Program-made: the position numbers and the translations under genes
Part shown: one piece after another, positions 27,746-37,289 of the stretch
Layout of the letters: each line of letters opens with the position of its first letter
Numbering within the stretch: position 1 is the first letter of the stretch
Assembly (NCBI GenBank): GCA_004102805.1
Contig: SCEG01000013.1
Location: forward strand, 1-59,603
Length of the DNA: 59,603 nt
Direction: 5' to 3'
DNA from: Muribaculaceae bacterium Isolate-002 (NCI)
GTDB lineage: Bacteria > Bacteroidota > Bacteroidia > Bacteroidales > Muribaculaceae
The notes under the pieces: generated by a model
Told to the model about the DNA's origin: nothing
Databases searched by the model: none
The model's input: the letters and a program-made list of their open reading frames with translations, nothing else

Positions 27746-29227
27746 TTAATAATTGCGGGCGAAGATAACTCTCCGTGCCGACGGACGCCCGGTTACCATG
27801 CATACTCCTGGGGTGGTGTCTCCATCCAACGGGATGCATCTGATAGTAGCCTTGGTCTCTTCTTTTACTTTTTCTTCTGTCTCGGTGGTTCCGTCCCAGT
27901 GAGCCAGTATAAATCCACCTTTCTCAATCTCGACTTTGAACTCTTCGTATGAATCCACCGTACGGGTCATGCTTTCGCGATGATCTAATGCTTTCTTGTA
28001 GATATTGTCCTGTATCTTTTCAAGCAGGCTTGCGACTTCTGTGGCAATGCCGGCGAAAGGCAATATCACTTTTTCAAGTGTGTCACGGCGCATGACTTCG
28101 ATAGTGCCCTCTTCGAGATCGCGCGCGCCAATGGCAAGACGCACAGGAACACCTTTGAGCTCATAGTCGGCAAACTTGAATCCGGGACGTTTGTTTTCGG
28201 CATCGTCATATTTGACACTGATGCCTTTCTGGCGCAGTTCTTCTACGACGGGAAGCACCGCTTTTGTTATTTCAGCCAGTTGCTCGGAGTTTTTATATAT
28301 AGGCACTATTACTACCTGGATGGGGGCGAGATGCGGAGGAAGCACAAGACCGTTATCGTCGGAATGCGACATAATAAGCGCACCCATAAGACGGGTTGAT
28401 ACTCCCCACGAGTTAGCCCATACATACTCGGGCTTGTTGTCTTTGTTGACAAATGTTACATAAAAAGCTTTAGCGAAGTTTTGTCCGAGATTGTGCGATG
28501 TGCCTGACTGAAGCGCCTTGCCGTCTTGCATCATTGCCTCTATGGTATATGTATTGAGGGCGCCGGCAAAACGCTCGTTGGCAGTCTTGACGCCCTTTAT
28601 TACCGGCATTGCCATGAATTTTTCTGCAAAATCGGCATACAGGTTAATCATCTGCACTGTGCGAGCCTCTGATTCTTCTGCGGTCTCATGGGCGCAGTGT
28701 CCCTCCTGCCAAAGAAATTCCGCTGTGCGGAGGAACATACGTGTGCGCATTTCCCAGCGCATCACATTGGCCCACTGATTGCAGAGGATTGGCAGGTCAC
28801 GGTATGAATGTATCCAGTTTTTATATGTACCCCAGATTATTGTTTCGGATGTGGGGCGAACAATAAGTTCCTCTTCCAGACGTGCGTCGGGGTCGACTAT
28901 AACACCATTTCCGTTGGGGTCGTTCTTCAGACGGTAGTGTGTCACGACCGCACATTCTTTAGCAAATCCTTCGACATGCTCGGCCTCTCGGCAGAGATAT
29001 GATTTCGGAATCAGCATCGGGAAGTAGGCGTTTTGCACTCCGGTTTCTTTAAACATTTTGTCAAGGGTCTGCTGCATTTTCTCCCATATGGCATATCCAT
29101 AGGGCTTTATTACCATGCAGCCTCTAACTGCCGAAGGCTCTGCCAGATCGGCTTTGACTACAAGTTCGTTGTACCACTGCGAATAATTGTCGCTGCGTTT
29201 AGTCAAATTTTTTAATTCCTTTGCCAT
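27746..29227 (-). CDS. proS: Prolyl-tRNA synthetase (archaeal/eukaryotic type)
   Basis: It charges tRNA-Pro. The 493-residue length and the absence of an editing insertion point to the short archaeal/eukaryotic-like type found in Bacteroidota. Class II motifs are visible: [50 protein letters not shown] and [12 protein letters not shown]. The C-terminus ends in the type-specific aromatic tail (RVIFARNY). It is preceded by a well-formed promoter. Confidence 0.96.
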   Translation of the reverse strand: MAKELKNLTKRSDNYSQWYNELVVKADLAEPSAVRGCMVIKPYGYAIWEKMQQTLDKMFKETGVQNAYFPMLIPKSYLCREAEHVEGFAKECAVVTHYRLKNDPNGNGVIVDPDARLEEELIVRPTSETIIWGTYKNWIHSYRDLPILCNQWANVMRWEMRTRMFLRTAEFLWQEGHCAHETAEESEARTVQMINLYADFAEKFMAMPVIKGVKTANERFAGALNTYTIEAMMQDGKALQSGTSHNLGQNFAKAFYVTFVNKDNKPEYVWANSWGVSTRLMGALIMSHSDDNGLVLPPHLAPIQVVIVPIYKNSEQLAEITKAVLPVVEELRQKGISVKYDDAENKRPGFKFADYELKGVPVRLAIGARDLEEGTIEVMRRDTLEKVILPFAGIATEVASLLEKIQDNIYKKALDHRESMTRTVDSYEEFKVEIEKGGFILAHWDGTTETEEKVKEETKATIRCIPLDGDTTPGVCMVTGRPSARRVIFARNY

Positions 29228-29261
29228 TATGATTGGTGTTTGATTTTCTTTATTGGAGGTG

Positions 29262-29292
29262 CAAATTTACTAATAATTATTTTGTCGACCAA
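29262..29292 (-). promoter_or_regulatory. proS promoter
   Basis: A minus-strand -33 TTG (plus 29290-29292), a 20-bp spacer and TAAATTTG (plus 29262-29269) lead to a leader of roughly 30 nt. Confidence 0.65.
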
Positions 29293-29330
29293 CAAGTCTT
29301 GATTTGGATTGCGATTTAAATCCTGATAAA

Positions 29331-29954
29331 TTATTTTTTATTGGATTGACGGGCCTGTGCAAGAAGTTCCTGTGACGGAATGATGAATATCTCCAGACGC
29401 CGGTTTTTCGCTCGGTTGGCTCTTGATGTCGATTCTGCCACCGGAGAACTGTTGCCTTTGGGAAATCCGATGATATTATCGGGGTTAAAACCTAATGATT
29501 CAAGATAATCGAGGATTGCCACCGTGCGGTGCTCTGTCAGATCATATAGGTATTCTTCAGAACCTGTATCGTCGGAATGCACTGCAATTACAATTTTGAA
29601 TCGGTCATCGGGTTGGGCGTATTGTTTGAAGTGGTCAAGCTTGCCGTGTGCCGCAGGCATCAATACGGTGTCGTTAGGCGCGAAAAGCTGATCCGTTGGA
29701 ATGACTGCAATCACAACTTCGCCTTCGCGCATGGTTTCTATGTCATACCCTTCCCTGTAAAGGCTTTCTGCGATTGATTTCATGTATGCCCGTATGTATG
29801 CCCGCAATTTCGGGCCTACCATCGGAGAGCGTAACTCATTGTCGAATTCCTGCGCTGCTGCGTTTTCTGCTTCCTGCTCTATCAGCGATGATTGAGCAGA
29901 AACGCTTATGGCGGTCAGTATGGCAACTGCAAAAGACAAGATAAGGCGCATCAT
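29331..29954 (-). CDS. OmpA-family protein
   Basis: At 207 residues it has a signal peptide (LILSFAVAILTAISVSAQS) and a C-terminal OmpA peptidoglycan-binding domain: VIAVHSDDTGSEEYLYDLTEHRT and the SRANRAKNRRLEIFI end. The N-terminal part is short and carries no barrel, so it is probably a periplasmic peptidoglycan-associated protein. The gene precedes nothing functionally related; an acidic small protein lies 20 bp upstream. Confidence 0.88.
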   Translation of the reverse strand: MMRLILSFAVAILTAISVSAQSSLIEQEAENAAAQEFDNELRSPMVGPKLRAYIRAYMKSIAESLYREGYDIETMREGEVVIAVIPTDQLFAPNDTVLMPAAHGKLDHFKQYAQPDDRFKIVIAVHSDDTGSEEYLYDLTEHRTVAILDYLESLGFNPDNIIGFPKGNSSPVAESTSRANRAKNRRLEIFIIPSQELLAQARQSNKK

Positions 29955-29974
29955 ATATTAAATCGAGATTTTTA

Positions 29975-30280
29975 TTATAAAACAGAATCTTCATATTCAA
30001 GCTCGGCATCCACGATGACAGGGACGTCTTCTACTTTAATTACAGCATGAGAGTCCTTTTTGAGCATGCGTTTTATGTAATCGCACAATTCGCCTGAGAT
30101 GTCTTCATCGTCATCGGCTTCAAAGTCATCATCAATCTCAAGAAGGCCATTCTCTTCATAATAATCCCATATCATATCAATAACATTGAGAATTTCATCT
30201 TCCGGATAGGTCGAAAGTCCTTTTCCCTTAAGTGTGTTGTTGATATGCTCAACGGCTTTGTTTTCGTCGTATATGTCCAT
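29975..30280 (-). CDS. Acidic small protein of unknown function
   Basis: At 101 residues it is strongly acidic (DDDFEADDDEDISGELCD) and soluble, with no signal peptide. It lies 34 bp downstream of rimM and 20 bp upstream of the OmpA-family gene on the same strand. It looks like a conserved Bacteroidales hypothetical with a helical N-terminal half; no function can be given. Confidence 0.75.
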   Translation of the reverse strand: MDIYDENKAVEHINNTLKGKGLSTYPEDEILNVIDMIWDYYEENGLLEIDDDFEADDDEDISGELCDYIKRMLKKDSHAVIKVEDVPVIVDAELEYEDSVL

Positions 30281-30314
30281 GATATTATAGTTTTATTCAA
30301 ATTGATGGAATGAG

Positions 30315-30842
30315 TTATATTTCAAGCAATCCTGCCGGAAGTTCGACTGTCAACTGTCGGTTTTCAATGTCTATTCCGGTAATGATTTCGTCGGCGACCG
30401 GAATGAGATGCTTCTTTCCGCTGTCTGCTTTGACGATGAAAAGCACATTCTCGGTTGAGTCATCAATATCCGTTACAATGCCGTTGAGTTCACCGTCTGA
30501 GGAAATTATTCTGAATCCTATAAAATCTTCGGCGTAAAATCCCTCTTCGTCATTATCCGTATACTGTTTGACTTCATCGGAGAGTGCAAAAATGGTTTTA
30601 TTGGCTATTGACGAGGCTTTTTGTTCATTCTCAATCCCTTCAATGGTTATCAGGTATGACTGAGTGCCGCGACGACGTATTCCGGACATGAAAAACGGCA
30701 CAAAAATACCGTCGACATCCAATATTATACAGCTTAATTCAGAGAGCTCTATCCCATCGTAAGCCACGGCATTTATTTCTCCTTTTATGCCATGAGGCTG
30801 GTTTAGACGCCCGATTTCGGTTATCTGGGATTCAGTAATCAT
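30315..30842 (-). CDS. rimM: Ribosome maturation factor RimM
   Basis: It assists maturation of the 30S head and binds S19. At 175 residues it has the N-terminal RimM barrel (IGRLNQPHGIKGEINA) and a C-terminal PRC-barrel with HLIPVADEIITGIDIENRQL, the conserved end. It lies between the DUF4290 gene and the acidic small protein. Confidence 0.93.
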   Translation of the reverse strand: MITESQITEIGRLNQPHGIKGEINAVAYDGIELSELSCIILDVDGIFVPFFMSGIRRRGTQSYLITIEGIENEQKASSIANKTIFALSDEVKQYTDNDEEGFYAEDFIGFRIISSDGELNGIVTDIDDSTENVLFIVKADSGKKHLIPVADEIITGIDIENRQLTVELPAGLLEI

Positions 30843-30872
30843 CTCGGTATTTTTGATCGGTTTGAGGTTATC

Positions 30873-31463
30873 TTATTTTTTCTTCTTTTTTTTCTTGCCT
30901 GTCGCGGTAGACGGCGCTTCCTGAAACTGATGAAGTTTTGTTGACTCAGGATTAAGTCGTATCATGCCATGTGACATGTCGGCAAGATCACGAAATATCC
31001 GCTCGTCTTCCACTCCGTCAGGATTTACGGCGAGCATTGTTTTTTTCATGTGGTTCGCTATAAGCATGACTAAGGCGTCGCGCTCCTCTCCTTCCGGATA
31101 TCTTGAAGCACGGTATATCATGTTTTCGAGATATTTGCCATAATGGCGGAAACTGAAGTCGCGGTTCTGATAATGCATCTGCTCCGGGGTCGAATTCAGG
31201 CTTTCAGGTTGAATTATCTCTGTCGGATAATCTATGTCGAGGCTGAAATCTGACATGATGGCAAGATGATCCCATAATTTCAGCAGAGCATCGTTGTTTT
31301 TCTGAAGCTGCATAAGGTTGCTCATGGCGGTTATCACAGCGTAGGCGCATTGGGTGCGCTCTTCGCGGTCATCAATCGTCATGCAGTGGTCGACCATCTT
31401 TTGTATGTTGCGCCCGTATTCGGGAAGTACAAGGCGTTTTAATTGCGTGTTATAATCTAACAT
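30873..31463 (-). CDS. DUF4290 family protein
   Basis: At 196 residues it shows the DUF4290 pattern common to Bacteroidota: LDYNTQLKRLVLPEYGRNIQ at the start, YGKYLENMI in the middle and a lysine-only tail (GKKKKKKK). It is cytoplasmic with unknown function. Its place upstream of rimM is frequent in the order and hints at a translation-related role, but that is inference. A -7 element lies about 50 bp upstream. Confidence 0.88.
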   Translation of the reverse strand: MLDYNTQLKRLVLPEYGRNIQKMVDHCMTIDDREERTQCAYAVITAMSNLMQLQKNNDALLKLWDHLAIMSDFSLDIDYPTEIIQPESLNSTPEQMHYQNRDFSFRHYGKYLENMIYRASRYPEGEERDALVMLIANHMKKTMLAVNPDGVEDERIFRDLADMSHGMIRLNPESTKLHQFQEAPSTATGKKKKKKK

Positions 31464-31512
31464 TAATAGTCCAATTAAATGATTAATCTATTTTAACTGT
31501 ATAATTTAGCTA

Positions 31513-31520
31513 CAAATTTA
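31513..31520 (-). promoter_or_regulatory. Promoter of the DUF4290-rimM operon (-7 element)
   Basis: TAAATTTG on the minus strand matches TAnnTTTG, giving a leader of about 45 nt. Confidence 0.45.
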
Positions 31521-31610
31521 GTCAAATAACTCAGTTTATTTATAATAATAATGTGAATAAATCATAATGCCTGTTTTCGAGAGAATTGACATGTGTGGGT
31601 GTATTTGTAT

Positions 31611-31651
31611 AAAAATACGGGCATTCCGGCAAGACCGGAATGCCCGTATTT
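31611..31651 (-). terminator. Terminator after fabG
   Basis: A 17-bp stem (AAATACGGGCATTCCGG and its complement, 5-nt loop) is followed by T residues on the minus strand. It is the strongest hairpin in the window. Confidence 0.85.
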
Positions 31652-31678
31652 CATATTCTCTGGTTGTATCTATGCGGA

Positions 31679-32425
31679 TTACATGTTCATGCCGCCGTCG
31701 ACCTGGATAACCTGGCCGGTGACATAGCTTGACAGATCTGAGGCGAGGAATGTGGCGACGTTGGCAATGTCCTCGGTCTGACCTCCACGGCGCAACGGAA
31801 TTTTCTTTACCCATTCGGCGCGTACGTCATCGGGAAGAGCTGCGGTCATTGCAGTTTCGATGAAGCCGGGAGCAATAGCGTTGGCTCGGATGCCGCGTGA
31901 GCCGACTTCCTGTGCGATACTTTTGGCGAGAGCGATCATGCCTGCCTTGGAAGCGGCATAGTTGCTTTGGCCGGCATTACCATGAACACCTACAACTGAT
32001 GCCATGTTGATGATTGAACCTGAGCGCTGGCGCAGCATGACGGGGAGCACTGCGTTGATGAAGTTGAAAGAGCTTTTGAGGTTCACTGCGATTACAGCAT
32101 CCCACTGAGCTTCGGTCATACGCATCATCAAACCATCTTTCGTGATGCCTGCATTGTTGACAAGGATATCGATGCGGCCGAAATCTTTATGCACTTCAGC
32201 TACAACTTCTTTGGTCTGATTGAAGTCTGCTGCATTTGACGCGTAACCTTTTACTTTTACGCCCAATGCTGCTATTTCTTCTTCAGTGGCTCTGCCGGAC
32301 TCGTCGATTACGAGGTCGGTGAAAGCGATGTTTGCGCCTTCCTGGGCGAATTTCATTGCAAGGGCTTTGCCGATGCCTCGTGCGGCTCCGGTGATTAATG
32401 CTGTTTTTCCTTCAAGTAATTTCAT
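31679..32425 (-). CDS. fabG: 3-oxoacyl-[acyl-carrier-protein] reductase
   Basis: It reduces beta-ketoacyl-ACP with NADPH in fatty-acid synthesis. At 248 residues it is a classical short-chain dehydrogenase: TGAARGIGKA cofactor motif at about 12-21, NNAGITKDGLMMRM, and catalytic Ser and YxxxK (YAASKAGMIALAKS). It ends in VDGGMNM, typical of FabG. It lies 40 bp downstream of a TetR regulator on the same strand, which may control it. Confidence 0.95.
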   Translation of the reverse strand: MKLLEGKTALITGAARGIGKALAMKFAQEGANIAFTDLVIDESGRATEEEIAALGVKVKGYASNAADFNQTKEVVAEVHKDFGRIDILVNNAGITKDGLMMRMTEAQWDAVIAVNLKSSFNFINAVLPVMLRQRSGSIINMASVVGVHGNAGQSNYAASKAGMIALAKSIAQEVGSRGIRANAIAPGFIETAMTAALPDDVRAEWVKKIPLRRGGQTEDIANVATFLASDLSSYVTGQVIQVDGGMNM

Positions 32426-32464
32426 GTGTAGGATGAATTTATTATTGATGAGTAATTTGAATAA

Positions 32465-33079
32465 TTAGATAGAACTGTTTATGGCGGAATGCTTGCGCAG
32501 TCCGTTGAGAATAAAATCAGCGACAACATTAGAGAATGACGCCTCATCGACTCCGAGATCACGGTAATTGTTGCGCATGAATGAGATGTCAACGCCTTGT
32601 TGCAACAGTGGCATCACGACTTTGAGCCGAGCAAGCTGACGGCGGTCGATATCCGGATTGTCCATGCATTGGCGCAATATACTGTTGAGCATTATTTTTT
32701 CTTTCTCAAGCGCCAGCTGAGTTATTTTTTCGTATCGCTTGCTGTTGGTTGAAAAGAGAGAACGTAACGGTTCTGATGGCGTCGCTGTGTCTGAAATCAT
32801 TTTGAGGATTTCAAAGCGAATTAACACGAACTGTCTCAGTTTTTCCACCGGCGGTAGGTCAAGAGAATAAACCTTGCGCAGTCTTTCCACCATACGCTCG
32901 CTTTCTGACTCGATTACGGCATCGTAGATTGCGCTCTTGCTTTTGAAATACGTATAAACTGTGCGCCGCCCTTTTTCCGAAGCGTTGGCGATATCCACCA
33001 TGGTGGTGTTCTCGATACCTTTCCTTGCAAATAGGTGTCGGGCTACATCAATTAACTTTTCGCGCGTTCGGTTGGCCAT
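32465..33079 (-). CDS. TetR-family transcriptional regulator
   Basis: From ATG 33079 the product is 204 residues. An N-terminal TetR helix-turn-helix (REKLIDVARHLFARKGIENT, then GRRTVYTYFKSK) is followed by a ligand/dimer domain. The longer frame to 33181 runs through the -7 element and is rejected. It is the first gene of an apparent two-gene unit with fabG, so it may respond to acyl-CoA or fatty acids, like FabR/FadR-type TetRs; that is inference. Confidence 0.88.
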   Translation of the reverse strand: MANRTREKLIDVARHLFARKGIENTTMVDIANASEKGRRTVYTYFKSKSAIYDAVIESESERMVERLRKVYSLDLPPVEKLRQFVLIRFEILKMISDTATPSEPLRSLFSTNSKRYEKITQLALEKEKIMLNSILRQCMDNPDIDRRQLARLKVVMPLLQQGVDISFMRNNYRDLGVDEASFSNVVADFILNGLRKHSAINSSI

Positions 33080-33108
33080 TTCAATGCTTGAATTGTCGTA
33101 TATTAATG

Positions 33109-33116
33109 CAAAGTTA
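33109..33116 (-). promoter_or_regulatory. Promoter of the TetR gene (-7 element)
   Basis: TAACTTTG on the minus strand gives a leader of about 25 nt to ATG 33079 and decides that start. Confidence 0.5.
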
Positions 33117-33168
33117 ATACTTTTTTTTGTTTGGGATGCGAAGTGTGCCAATATTTTTGTGGGAGGCA

Positions 33169-33199
33169 TTGCCGTCAGCAAAGTTTTGAGTAACTTTGT
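33169..33199 (+). promoter_or_regulatory. Promoter of the PBP4-type carboxypeptidase gene
   Basis: A -33 TTG (33169-33171), a spacer of about 20 bp and TAACTTTG (33192-33199) form a good promoter with a leader of about 57 nt. It diverges from the TetR promoter. Confidence 0.6.
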
Positions 33200-33261
33200 T
33201 ATCGTAATAAATATTCTGGATATTAAATTTCAATATATATCTTTTTAGATTAAAAAATACG

Positions 33262-34605
33262 ATGAGGAAATATATATATCGAGCTTCGTTTACTGCAATG
33301 TTGGCTATGGCGTTCATATCGGCAGATGCGGAGCGTCTGAACTTCTATGGGCGTGACGCTGCCACTGTCGGCGTGTATATTACCAATCTCTCGACAGGAC
33401 AGGCTGTCGAAAAAGAGAATATTAACCTGTCTATGATTCCTGCATCAATATTGAAGTCGGTAACCTCTGCCACGGCTCTTTGTCTGCTTGACGAAAACTT
33501 CAGGTATAATACCGACGTGATGCTTCACGGCGAATTGCAAGGGAATATACTTGATGGCAATCTGGTGGTAAAAGCATCAGGTGATCCGACAATCGAAAGT
33601 TCTCATTTCTTGAATCGACGCGGGTTTGAAGACATGATTGTTGAAGCGCTTAAATCACGGAATATATCAGTGATAAATGGAGAGATTATTGTTGATGAGG
33701 ATATGTTTTCAGATACAGGACAATGTCCGCAGTGGGTCATAGAGGATACCGGTTGGGACTACGGTGCCGGATTTTATGGCTTTAATTACTGTAATAATAC
33801 GTTTCGGCTTTATCCTGAAAGTGAAAAAACAATACCGCAAGTACCATATATTGACGTAATGGTGGAAAAAACGGATGCCGGCACAGATATTGAACGAGGG
33901 GTTAATTCTGATATCTATATTGTCAGCGGACGGAATGTGGAGAATAAAAATTTTTATGTGACCACTACGATGAATTCGCCATCGACTGTATTTGCATACA
34001 ATATGCGAGATCGTTTGCAAAGGGAAGGGATAAAGGTTAATGATAATGTTATCGAGCCATGCGGAGAGACGACAAGATTATTAAGATATCAGTCACCTGT
34101 GAATGTAGATATGCTGCGCGTCATGATGTTTGATTCAGATAATATGATGGCTGAGGCAACATTGAGGGCTTTGGCGCCCGGACAAAGCCGTAAGGCAGCT
34201 ATAAATAAAGAAATCAGCTATTGGAAGTCACGAGGTTTGGAAACTTCTTTCATTAAAATAGCAGATGGCTCAGGTCTTGCCAGGATTGATCGTGTGACGC
34301 CCAAATTTATGGCAGATGTTCTGACTTATATGGCAAAAAATTCACATGCAGACACGTTTGTAAGTCTATTCCCCAAAGTTGGGCGTGAAGGTACGGTAAA
34401 AAATTTCCTTAAGAACACCGCTTTGGATGGAAAATTGGTGCTTAAAAGCGGGTCGATGAATGGCGTGCATTGCTACGCCGGCTATAAAATAGGAACTAAT
34501 GGCAAGCCTACTCATGCGGTGGTGGTAATTGTCAATAATTTTTTCTGTTCGCGCGATGTGTTGCGGAAAGAAATTCAGCGTTTCCTTCTTGCCGTATTTA
34601 AATAA
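33262..34605 (+). CDS. dacB: D-alanyl-D-alanine carboxypeptidase/endopeptidase (PBP4, S13)
   Basis: At 447 residues it trims peptidoglycan peptides in the periplasm. A signal peptide (FTAMLAMAFISADA) is followed by the S13 motifs: SxxK as SILK (62-65), SDN near residue 292 and KSGS near 395. Between the first two lies the long insertion that marks PBP4. It is a single gene under its own promoter. Confidence 0.93.
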   Translation: MRKYIYRASFTAMLAMAFISADAERLNFYGRDAATVGVYITNLSTGQAVEKENINLSMIPASILKSVTSATALCLLDENFRYNTDVMLHGELQGNILDGNLVVKASGDPTIESSHFLNRRGFEDMIVEALKSRNISVINGEIIVDEDMFSDTGQCPQWVIEDTGWDYGAGFYGFNYCNNTFRLYPESEKTIPQVPYIDVMVEKTDAGTDIERGVNSDIYIVSGRNVENKNFYVTTTMNSPSTVFAYNMRDRLQREGIKVNDNVIEPCGETTRLLRYQSPVNVDMLRVMMFDSDNMMAEATLRALAPGQSRKAAINKEISYWKSRGLETSFIKIADGSGLARIDRVTPKFMADVLTYMAKNSHADTFVSLFPKVGREGTVKNFLKNTALDGKLVLKSGSMNGVHCYAGYKIGTNGKPTHAVVVIVNNFFCSRDVLRKEIQRFLLAVFK

Positions 34606-34626
34606 ATTGAGTTGAGTCGTTAAATA

Positions 34627-34650
34627 TTAACAAAATTATTGTTAAGTTTG
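34627..34650 (+). promoter_or_regulatory. Promoter with overlapping dyad before the acidic-linker gene
   Basis: TAAGTTTG (34643-34650) is a -7 match. A TTAACAA/TTGTTAA dyad (34627-34645) overlaps it and could be an operator. Confidence 0.4.
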
Positions 34651-34667
34651 TAAGGTGAAAAAATATT

Positions 34668-35486
34668 ATGATGGAAATCTCAAATGCTTATAGTAACGTT
34701 CTCGAGCTTGAAGGACTTCTCTTGTTACTGAAAACAGAGATTGTAGACAATTATAAAGTTGACCGACTTTTCGACCGGCTTTTTGATAAAATTGAAGAAA
34801 TAAACGCAGATATCATAGCCATTCAGCAGCAATACGGGCAAAAATTGGGTGGTGAGTCTGAACGACAAGAAGATGCCGCTCTTAACGCGCCTGCTGATGT
34901 TGATGCGATTGATTCTATTTGCGATGGGGCATCAGATCAATGCGATAGTGGTCGGCTGGAATGCGTTCCCCAAAAAGAGGATTATTCGGCCGATGCCATT
35001 GCATCAGATAGCGATAGTGCTATTGCCCACAGCGCTTTGTTTGAGGAGTCGCAGGATGCAGATTGTGATGTCGTGGATACTGATGCTGTTGACGCGAAAG
35101 ATCCGGACGATTATGTCGCATCTAAGGATATGACGATGCCGGACGGCTATGGCGCGCATGTACAAGATTGCGATGTTGCCCGGTCAGCAAATTCTGTAAA
35201 TATTATATTGGATGACTCCGGTGTTGATGTCAATCAATCGGCATTTGCAATAAGTACACGCGGCGATATAAGGAAAATGTTTACACTTAATGACAATTAT
35301 AAGTTCAGGCGCCAGCTATTTTCTAATTCACAGAAAGATTATATGCAGACTTTGTCGCTGATTGAAGGCATGAAGTCGACATGCGATGCCGATGAGTATT
35401 TCTATAACACATTAGGGTGGGATAAGGAAAATCCCGACGTCAAAGACTTTATGTCAATCATATCTGCGTATTTCATGGGTAAATAA
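34668..35486 (+). CDS. Protein of unknown function with acidic linker between two helical ends
   Basis: At 272 residues it starts MMEISNAYSNVLELEGLLLL and has helices (YKVDRLFDRLFDKIEEINAD), then about 120 residues rich in Asp, Ala and Ser that look disordered. The C-terminal 80 residues (FTLNDNYKFRRQLFSNSQKD … GMKSTCDADEYFYNTLGWD) look like a small conserved Bacteroidota domain. No signal peptide. It ends 10 bp before rsmI, so it may share a transcript with it. The function is unknown. Confidence 0.75.
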   Translation: MMEISNAYSNVLELEGLLLLLKTEIVDNYKVDRLFDRLFDKIEEINADIIAIQQQYGQKLGGESERQEDAALNAPADVDAIDSICDGASDQCDSGRLECVPQKEDYSADAIASDSDSAIAHSALFEESQDADCDVVDTDAVDAKDPDDYVASKDMTMPDGYGAHVQDCDVARSANSVNIILDDSGVDVNQSAFAISTRGDIRKMFTLNDNYKFRRQLFSNSQKDYMQTLSLIEGMKSTCDADEYFYNTLGWDKENPDVKDFMSIISAYFMGK

Positions 35487-35496
35487 TATATCAGAG

Positions 35497-36240
35497 ATGA
35501 AAGATACTTCAAACCAAGGCAAGCTGTATATAGTGCCCACTCCGGTAGGTAACCTGGGAGATATGACTCCGAGAGCGGTAGAGGTGCTCGGAGATGTCAG
35601 TCTGATATTGGCTGAGGATACTCGTACGTCTGCTCCATTGTTGGCCCATTTCGGGATATCGACCCCTTGTGTGAGTCATCATAAATATAACGAGCATGAC
35701 ACGGTACGTCCTATTGTTGACCGCATCGCAGGTGGTGAAAGTGTGGCGCTTATATCTGATGCCGGCACACCCGGAATATCTGATCCGGGATTTTTGCTCT
35801 CACGCGAATGTCGGCGTGCTCATATTGAAGTGGAAACTCTGCCGGGAGCGACGGCCTTTGTCCCTGCATTGGTTAATTCCGGATTGCCATGCGACAGGTT
35901 TTGCTTTGAGGGCTTTCTGCCCCCTAAAAAAGGCCGGCGTTCGCGTCTTGAGGCGTTGGCTGCCGATGATCGTACGCTTATACTGTATGAATCACCATTG
36001 CGGCTTGTCAAAACGCTCGAACAGCTCATAGAGGTCTGTGGGGCAGACAGGCCGGCATCCGTTTCACGGGAAATATCAAAAGTGCATAATACGACAATCA
36101 ACGGCTCGCTTACAGAATTGTGTGAATATTTTAAAACGAACCAACCGAGAGGTGAAATTGTTGTTGTGGTCGGGGGCAAGACTGAAGACATGGTTCGTGT
36201 CCATCGCAATAAATACAAAACAGAAGATATTCCGAAATAA
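35497..36240 (+). CDS. rsmI: 16S rRNA (cytidine1402-2'-O)-methyltransferase
   Basis: At 247 residues it methylates C1402 in the ribosome decoding centre. It is of the tetrapyrrole-methylase fold: LYIVPTPVGNLGDMTPRA at the N-terminus, LAEDTRTSAPLL, LISDAGTPGISDPG and the FEGFLPPKKGRR signature. Its start lies 10 bp after the preceding gene. Confidence 0.96.
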   Translation: MKDTSNQGKLYIVPTPVGNLGDMTPRAVEVLGDVSLILAEDTRTSAPLLAHFGISTPCVSHHKYNEHDTVRPIVDRIAGGESVALISDAGTPGISDPGFLLSRECRRAHIEVETLPGATAFVPALVNSGLPCDRFCFEGFLPPKKGRRSRLEALAADDRTLILYESPLRLVKTLEQLIEVCGADRPASVSREISKVHNTTINGSLTELCEYFKTNQPRGEIVVVVGGKTEDMVRVHRNKYKTEDIPK

Positions 36241-36296
36241 CGAAAATACGACATATACTGACTAATAATTTATCCGTCAATTCAAATTTAAACTAT

Positions 36297-37184
36297 ATGA
36301 ATACTGTAAAATTTGGGAAATTAAGCGTTGTTGCTGCATCGGTGCTTGTCTTGGCATCTTGCGGAGATAAAACCACTTCGACGTCTGGGCATGACACCTC
36401 TGTAGATCAATTGGTGCAAACACGTGATTCATTACAACAGGTCGTAGCTGACCAGGACAGTCTGCTGTCGCTTCTTAATGAACTTGGCGACGGCATGCAG
36501 CAGATAAAAACGCTTGAAAATATCTTGTCATCGGAAAATCTTCAGTCGGAGACACCCGACCGCCGTAATAAGATCAAACAGGATATGGCCGATATACAAC
36601 GTGCGCTCAACGAAAGGCGTCAACGACTGACTGAGCTCGAGGCGCGCCTTAGTAAATCAAATGCCAATAATGCCAACCTGCGCCAAGCTATTTCCAGTTT
36701 GAAAAGTCAGATTGCGTCGCAGGTGACAACAATTGAATCGTTGCGCAAGGATCTTGCCTCTGCAAATATATACATCGACCAGCTTACCCAGAATGTCGAT
36801 TCACTAAATACGACTGTCGCAACCACGCTTGAAGAGAAGAATGTGGCAGAACAAATGAATGTTGAACTCACGAATCAACTTAACGAGTGTTATTATGTGA
36901 TTGGCAGCAAATCAGAACTTAAGGAGCATGATATAATTAAAACAGGCTTCCTTAAGAAAACAAAAATCATGCCTGAAGATTTCCAGCGCAGCTATTTCAC
37001 AACCGCGGATCAGCGCTTGCTTACAACGTTAAATCTGCACTCGAAAAAGGCGAAGGTCCTCACCGGACAGCCTACGGACTCATATGAAATTGTAACTCAA
37101 CCCGATGGTATAAAGGTGTTGAATATTACAAATCCTCAGGAGTTCTGGGCTACATATAAGTATCTTGTCATACAGGTTGACTAA
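36297..37184 (+). CDS. Coiled-coil lipoprotein
   Basis: At 295 residues it has a lipoprotein signal with lipobox LASC (Cys22), then a long heptad-rich coiled coil (about 35-195; ERRQRLTELEARLSKSN) and a C-terminal globular part of about 90 residues (FLKKTKIMPEDFQRSYFTTA). It is probably an envelope protein anchored in a membrane with a rod-like stalk. Family unknown. A terminator follows. Confidence 0.8.
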   Translation: MNTVKFGKLSVVAASVLVLASCGDKTTSTSGHDTSVDQLVQTRDSLQQVVADQDSLLSLLNELGDGMQQIKTLENILSSENLQSETPDRRNKIKQDMADIQRALNERRQRLTELEARLSKSNANNANLRQAISSLKSQIASQVTTIESLRKDLASANIYIDQLTQNVDSLNTTVATTLEEKNVAEQMNVELTNQLNECYYVIGSKSELKEHDIIKTGFLKKTKIMPEDFQRSYFTTADQRLLTTLNLHSKKAKVLTGQPTDSYEIVTQPDGIKVLNITNPQEFWATYKYLVIQVD

Positions 37185-37223
37185 TCTGAATGACGTTGAT
37201 AAAACGTAAGATTTTAAAATTCG

Positions 37224-37260
37224 AAATCCTCTGACATATTGGTAATGTCGGAGGATTTTT
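37224..37260 (+). terminator. Terminator after the coiled-coil lipoprotein gene
   Basis: A 14-bp stem with one G-U pair (AAATCCTCTGACAT / ATGTCGGAGGATTT), a 7-nt loop and a T-run. The ftsY -7 element starts two bases later. Confidence 0.8.
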
Positions 37261-37261
37261 G

Positions 37262-37269
37262 TATTTTTG
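37262..37269 (+). promoter_or_regulatory. ftsY promoter (-7 element)
   Basis: TATTTTTG matches TAnnTTTG and gives a leader of about 14 nt. It abuts the preceding terminator. Confidence 0.5.
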
Positions 37270-37289
37270 CACACTTAAACTACTGAAAG

